64,000 bases of DNA from positions 62,001-126,000 of the forward strand of contig JAJPJJ010000126.1 in the NCBI GenBank assembly GCA_021324295.1. The letters run 5' to 3'. Made by a program: the position numbers and the translations under genes. Shown here piece after piece: positions 61,541 to 64,000 of this stretch (positions are counted from its first letter, which is position 1; each line of letters starts with the position of its first letter). The DNA comes from Bacillota bacterium. GTDB taxonomy: Bacteria > Sysuimicrobiota > Sysuimicrobiia > Sysuimicrobiales > Segetimicrobiaceae. The notes under the pieces were generated by a model. It saw only the letters and a program-made list of their open reading frames with translations. It was not told where the DNA came from and searched no databases.

Positions 61541-62289
61541 GGGGCGAGCTTCCAATACGTCTCCGCCGCGAACGCATCCTCGATGCCCGGCCGCCCCGGC
61601 GTCCGGAGCGCCCGAAGCTGGGATCGGTAGCACAGGACGGCGCGCCGCTTCGGACCCCGCCCGCGGCCCGAGGTGATGCGGATGGAGACCGCGCGCACCC
61701 CGGCGCGCGCGAGCGCATCGATGCGCGCGTCGACCAGGCCGGCGAGGCCCCGGTAGAGCGCATCGCCGTAGAGGAACCACGCGGGGCCGCCTTCGCCGAC
61801 GGCGGGGCACGCGGGCCCGCCTCCGGCGCCCGCCTCCACGCGCGGCCGGCGGGACAGGCGCCGCCAGGCCGCGAGCCCCGCCTCGTGGGTGAGCGCGTGG
61901 TCGCTGTGGAAGAGCCCGAGCGGGACGAACACCGCGGTCGGCCGGGCCGCCCGCACGGCCCCCTCGAGGGCCGCCGACAGCCGACCCGGGTCCGGCGGCC
62001 GCCCGTACTGGCTGTCGCAGAAGTCGAGCCACACCGGGGTGGCCCCCAGGATCCGCAGCGCCTCCCGGTCCTCCTCGCGGCGCGCGCCGACGACGTCGTC
62101 TCCCGCGCGGAAGCCGGCCGCGGCATCCCACTCCGTGAGGCCAACCGCGGCGGGCGGGCGGCCCGCGAGCGTGGTGATCACGACGGCGCCGGGGTGCTCG
62201 GCAAGCAGCTCCCCGCAGGAGAACACGCCATCGTCGAGGTGGGGCGAGACGACCACCACGCGTCTCGGCGCCGCCTCCGCCGCGCTCAT
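61537..62289 (-). CDS. PIG-L family deacetylase
   Basis: A 250-residue zinc-dependent N-deacetylase of the LmbE/PIG-L family. Zinc ligands appear in VVVVSPHLDDGVFSCGELL (HxDD) and the third histidine in GLFHSDHALTHEAGL. It removes acetyl from GlcNAc-type sugars or related thiols. ATG overlaps the methyltransferase stop (ATGA) and its own stop overlaps the GT2 start, so the three genes are tightly coupled. With a glycosyltransferase and methyltransferase beside it, an exported glycan modification is more likely than mycothiol-like synthesis. Confidence 0.93.
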   Translation of the reverse strand: MSAAEAAPRRVVVVSPHLDDGVFSCGELLAEHPGAVVITTLAGRPPAAVGLTEWDAAAGFRAGDDVVGARREEDREALRILGATPVWLDFCDSQYGRPPDPGRLSAALEGAVRAARPTAVFVPLGLFHSDHALTHEAGLAAWRRLSRRPRVEAGAGGGPACPAVGEGGPAWFLYGDALYRGLAGLVDARIDALARAGVRAVSIRITSGRGRGPKRRAVLCYRSQLRALRTPGRPGIEDAFAAETYWKLAP

Positions 62290-62837
62290 TTCACGGCCTC
62301 CACGAACAGGCTCTCGCGCTCGCGATTGTCGAGCTCGACGATCTCGGGATACGGGCTCCGGGTCTCCCGGTGGCCGCATCGCGCGACGTCCCGGAAGCCC
62401 GCGCGGCGCAGCATCTCCTCGATGCAGTCGTAGGTGAAGGGCGTCCGGGTCGATCCGTACCAGGTGATCTGCGCAACGAGCTTGCCGCCGAGGGTCCGGG
62501 CGTCGGCATCCGGGATATAGAAGTACGCGCGATCCCCGCGCACGTACGCCCGGATCGCGCGGTCGAGGTCGGGCAGGACCAGGCGCAGCACGCCGCCCGG
62601 CTTGAGCACACGCCGCAGCTCGCGCAGCACAGGCACCACATCCAGGTAGGGGATATCCTGCAGCGCATGGACGCCGACGGCGTAGTCGATGCTCTCGTCC
62701 GGGAGCGGCAGGCCGTCGCGGATGTCGCACCGCAGGTCGATGCCCGGGGCCTCGATGCGATCGGAGTTGATCCACCCGGGGGCGGGCCGCGGCCCACACC
62801 CCCAGTTCAGGCGCGTGACCGGGGTACCCATCGGCAT
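62286..62837 (-). CDS. Class I SAM-dependent methyltransferase
   Basis: A 183-residue methyltransferase. The SAM-binding opening is TRLNWGCGPRPAPGWINSD, followed by LRCDIRDGLPLPDESIDYAV, VLRELRRVLKPGGVLRLVLPD and the C-terminal IEEMLRRAGFRDVARCGH. This is the pattern of methyltransferases encoded with glycosyltransferase genes. I use the ATG at 62837; 62831 is also possible and neither has a strong ribosome binding site. First gene of a three-gene unit, divergent from the membrane protein gene at 63027. Confidence 0.88.
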   Translation of the reverse strand: MPMGTPVTRLNWGCGPRPAPGWINSDRIEAPGIDLRCDIRDGLPLPDESIDYAVGVHALQDIPYLDVVPVLRELRRVLKPGGVLRLVLPDLDRAIRAYVRGDRAYFYIPDADARTLGGKLVAQITWYGSTRTPFTYDCIEEMLRRAGFRDVARCGHRETRSPYPEIVELDNRERESLFVEAVK

Positions 62838-63026
62838 CCGAGCGGGCGGAGCGCGCGTCGCAGCGCGGCGCCCGTCCACATAGCGATATACCCACGAGGC
62901 GTGCTCACACACACCGGTGCCCTCGCGGGCCGGTGCGCCGGGGGCCGCCGCCGCGCGGGCCCGGCGGCGACGCCGTTTCGGGCCACGGGCCCGCGGGTAC
63001 ATACGCGCCGGGAGACACAGACAGCC

Positions 63027-64000
63027 ATGGTCATCGTCCAGGCCGTGATCGCCGTCGCCCTCCGCTCCCTCGGGCGGATCGCCAACATGGCGCTGGGGTG
63101 GGCGACGGTGATGCTGTTCGGACGGGTGCCCCAGGAGCGGCAGCTCTACCTGTCGGGGATCGCGTTCCTCTCGGTGATCTGGATGATCGTCGTGGTGGGC
63201 GTCGCGTTTCCGTCCGTCGGGACGTTCCTCCTGACGTTCGTGACGCTCCCCCGGTGGATCAGCCACGAGATCGTGCGCCTGGCCATGCTGGGCGCGGCCG
63301 TCGTGCTGCCCCCCGTCGTCGGTGCCGCCTCGCTCCTGCTCACGCCGCCCGCGTCGCGGCCCCGGGGGGCGGCCCGGGCGGCCGCGCTGTTCAGGGGCTA
63401 CCGCTACACGGTGGGGATCGCGATCGCGCTCCTGATGCTGAGCGTAATCGCCCCCGGCATCCAGGTCTGGAACACGCTGCGCCGGCGCACGACCCGCCAC
63501 GTCCCCGTCATCGTCCACGGGCCGGACTACGCGGAGGTGGTCGACAACGTGCAGCGTGCGCTCGCCGCGGGCGGCATCCCGACGACCCCGCGGCCGGTCA
63601 GCCGATTGCTCCGGCTTCCGTCCAAGATCCTCGCGGTGATCGCCGGGGAGGCGACGGGGAGGCTCGTGGCGCGCCAGCTGACGCAGCTCACCAGCGATAC
63701 GGTCGACGTCCTCGTGTACCCGTTCGACCTGATGATCGGCGGGCCGGCGCAGGAGGTGGCGCACGCGCAGGCGATGCTCGCCGAGCACCTCACGTTCACG
63801 AAGGCGTACCTGACGTGGAGCGACGACGCCAACCGCGTGGAAGACCGGCTGCGGGCGCTGTGGCTCGACCTCCGGCACCGCCCCGACGAGCCCACCGCAC
63901 GGCGGTGCCGCGAACGGCTGCGCACGCTCGAGCGCGAGCTGCAGGTGATGAAGATCCCGTATGAAGAATGGGAAGTGCTGTTTCGGGGCAAACTTCTACT
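63027..64000 (+). CDS. Multi-pass membrane protein of unknown function, 3'-truncated
   Basis: Open from the ATG at 63027 to the window end (324 codons) with no stop, so the C-terminus lies outside. The first 150 residues hold about four hydrophobic helices: VIVQAVIAVALRS, LSGIAFLSVIWMIVVVGVAF, LAMLGAAVVLPPVVGAASLL and VGIAIALLMLSVIAPGI. A soluble part follows (about 155-324) with VIVHGPDYAEVVDNVQRAL and DTVDVLVYPFDLMIGG, ending in charged helical sequence. No family is recognised. GGGAG lies about 12 bases before the ATG. Divergent from the methyltransferase gene. Confidence 0.82.
   Translation, partial: MVIVQAVIAVALRSLGRIANMALGWATVMLFGRVPQERQLYLSGIAFLSVIWMIVVVGVAFPSVGTFLLTFVTLPRWISHEIVRLAMLGAAVVLPPVVGAASLLLTPPASRPRGAARAAALFRGYRYTVGIAIALLMLSVIAPGIQVWNTLRRRTTRHVPVIVHGPDYAEVVDNVQRALAAGGIPTTPRPVSRLLRLPSKILAVIAGEATGRLVARQLTQLTSDTVDVLVYPFDLMIGGPAQEVAHAQAMLAEHLTFTKAYLTWSDDANRVEDRLRALWLDLRHRPDEPTARRCRERLRTLERELQVMKIPYEEWEVLFRGKLL

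Noticed and set aside
1..64000. tRNA, rRNA, IS element and prophage search by eye
   Set aside because: No convincing T-arm/acceptor combination, rRNA segment, transposase, integrase or phage gene was found; absence by eye is not proof.

Overview
This is a 64 kb window from a chromosome of roughly 70% G+C (estimated by eye). It has bacterial ribosome binding sites, many GTG starts, and stop/start overlaps of the GTGA or ATGA type inside operons. I see no rRNA, tRNA, prophage, insertion sequence or CRISPR array. Gene content (four solute importers, muropeptide salvage, Tat-like exported binding proteins, an LCP cell-wall protein, a Slt-type transglycosylase) fits a free-living, probably uncultured, high-GC environmental bacterium. 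No gene here is a reliable phylum marker, so I do not assign one; Armatimonadota/Sysuimicrobiota-like, Chloroflexota or Rokubacteria-like lineages are only possibilities.

Layout. 3-8023 (+): a dipeptide-type ABC importer (binding protein cut by the window edge, two permeases) followed by murQ, anmK, a serine beta-lactamase-like hydrolase, a GlcNAc-type kinase and nanE. This reads as one muropeptide/amino-sugar salvage unit. 8280-9188 (-): a PHP-type metallohydrolase. 16091-9713 (-): HAD phosphatase, glycerophosphodiesterase, UgpA/E-type permeases, UgpB-type binding protein and glycerol kinase, a glycerol-phosphate unit without its ATPase. 16257-17444 (+): serine-glyoxylate-type aminotransferase. 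17696-18969: a small secreted protein and a DUF1003 membrane protein, divergent. 23019-18989 (-): Fe3+-type importer. 25323-23386 (-): S9 peptidase. 32131-25377 (-): complete Liv-type importer followed by a Slt transglycosylase. 34552-32288 (-): secreted phosphodiester-glycosidase protein. 39541-34988 (-): ABC-2/Gld-like operon with DUF4340. 39705-41339 (+): secreted GHL10-like protein ending at a strong hairpin.

41340-43053 holds small elements: a 26-residue ORF with its own promoter and ribosome binding site, a Doc-type toxin with a novel-looking antitoxin, and cspA. 47811-43054 (-): an unusual operon of a molybdenum hydroxylase large subunit plus two flavin dehydrogenases. 48127-49071 (+): LCP protein. 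49119-51640: a 58-residue basic protein, a hypothetical protein, an SDR and a PPC-domain protein. 51828-53585 (+): a ThDP enzyme behind a structured leader. 56717-53601 (-): a 1038-residue FAD/Fe-S/CCG fusion. 57973-56840 (-): an enolase-superfamily enzyme. 58595-62837: glycan genes (GT2, GT9, then convergent GT2, PIG-L deacetylase, methyltransferase). From 63027 (+) a membrane protein runs off the window.

Nothing is unmistakably a new defence or mobile system. The best leads are the Doc homologue lacking the catalytic histidine, the 26-residue ORF, the molybdenum hydroxylase operon, the structured leader at 51663-51755, and a 79-bp tandem repeat upstream of the iron importer.
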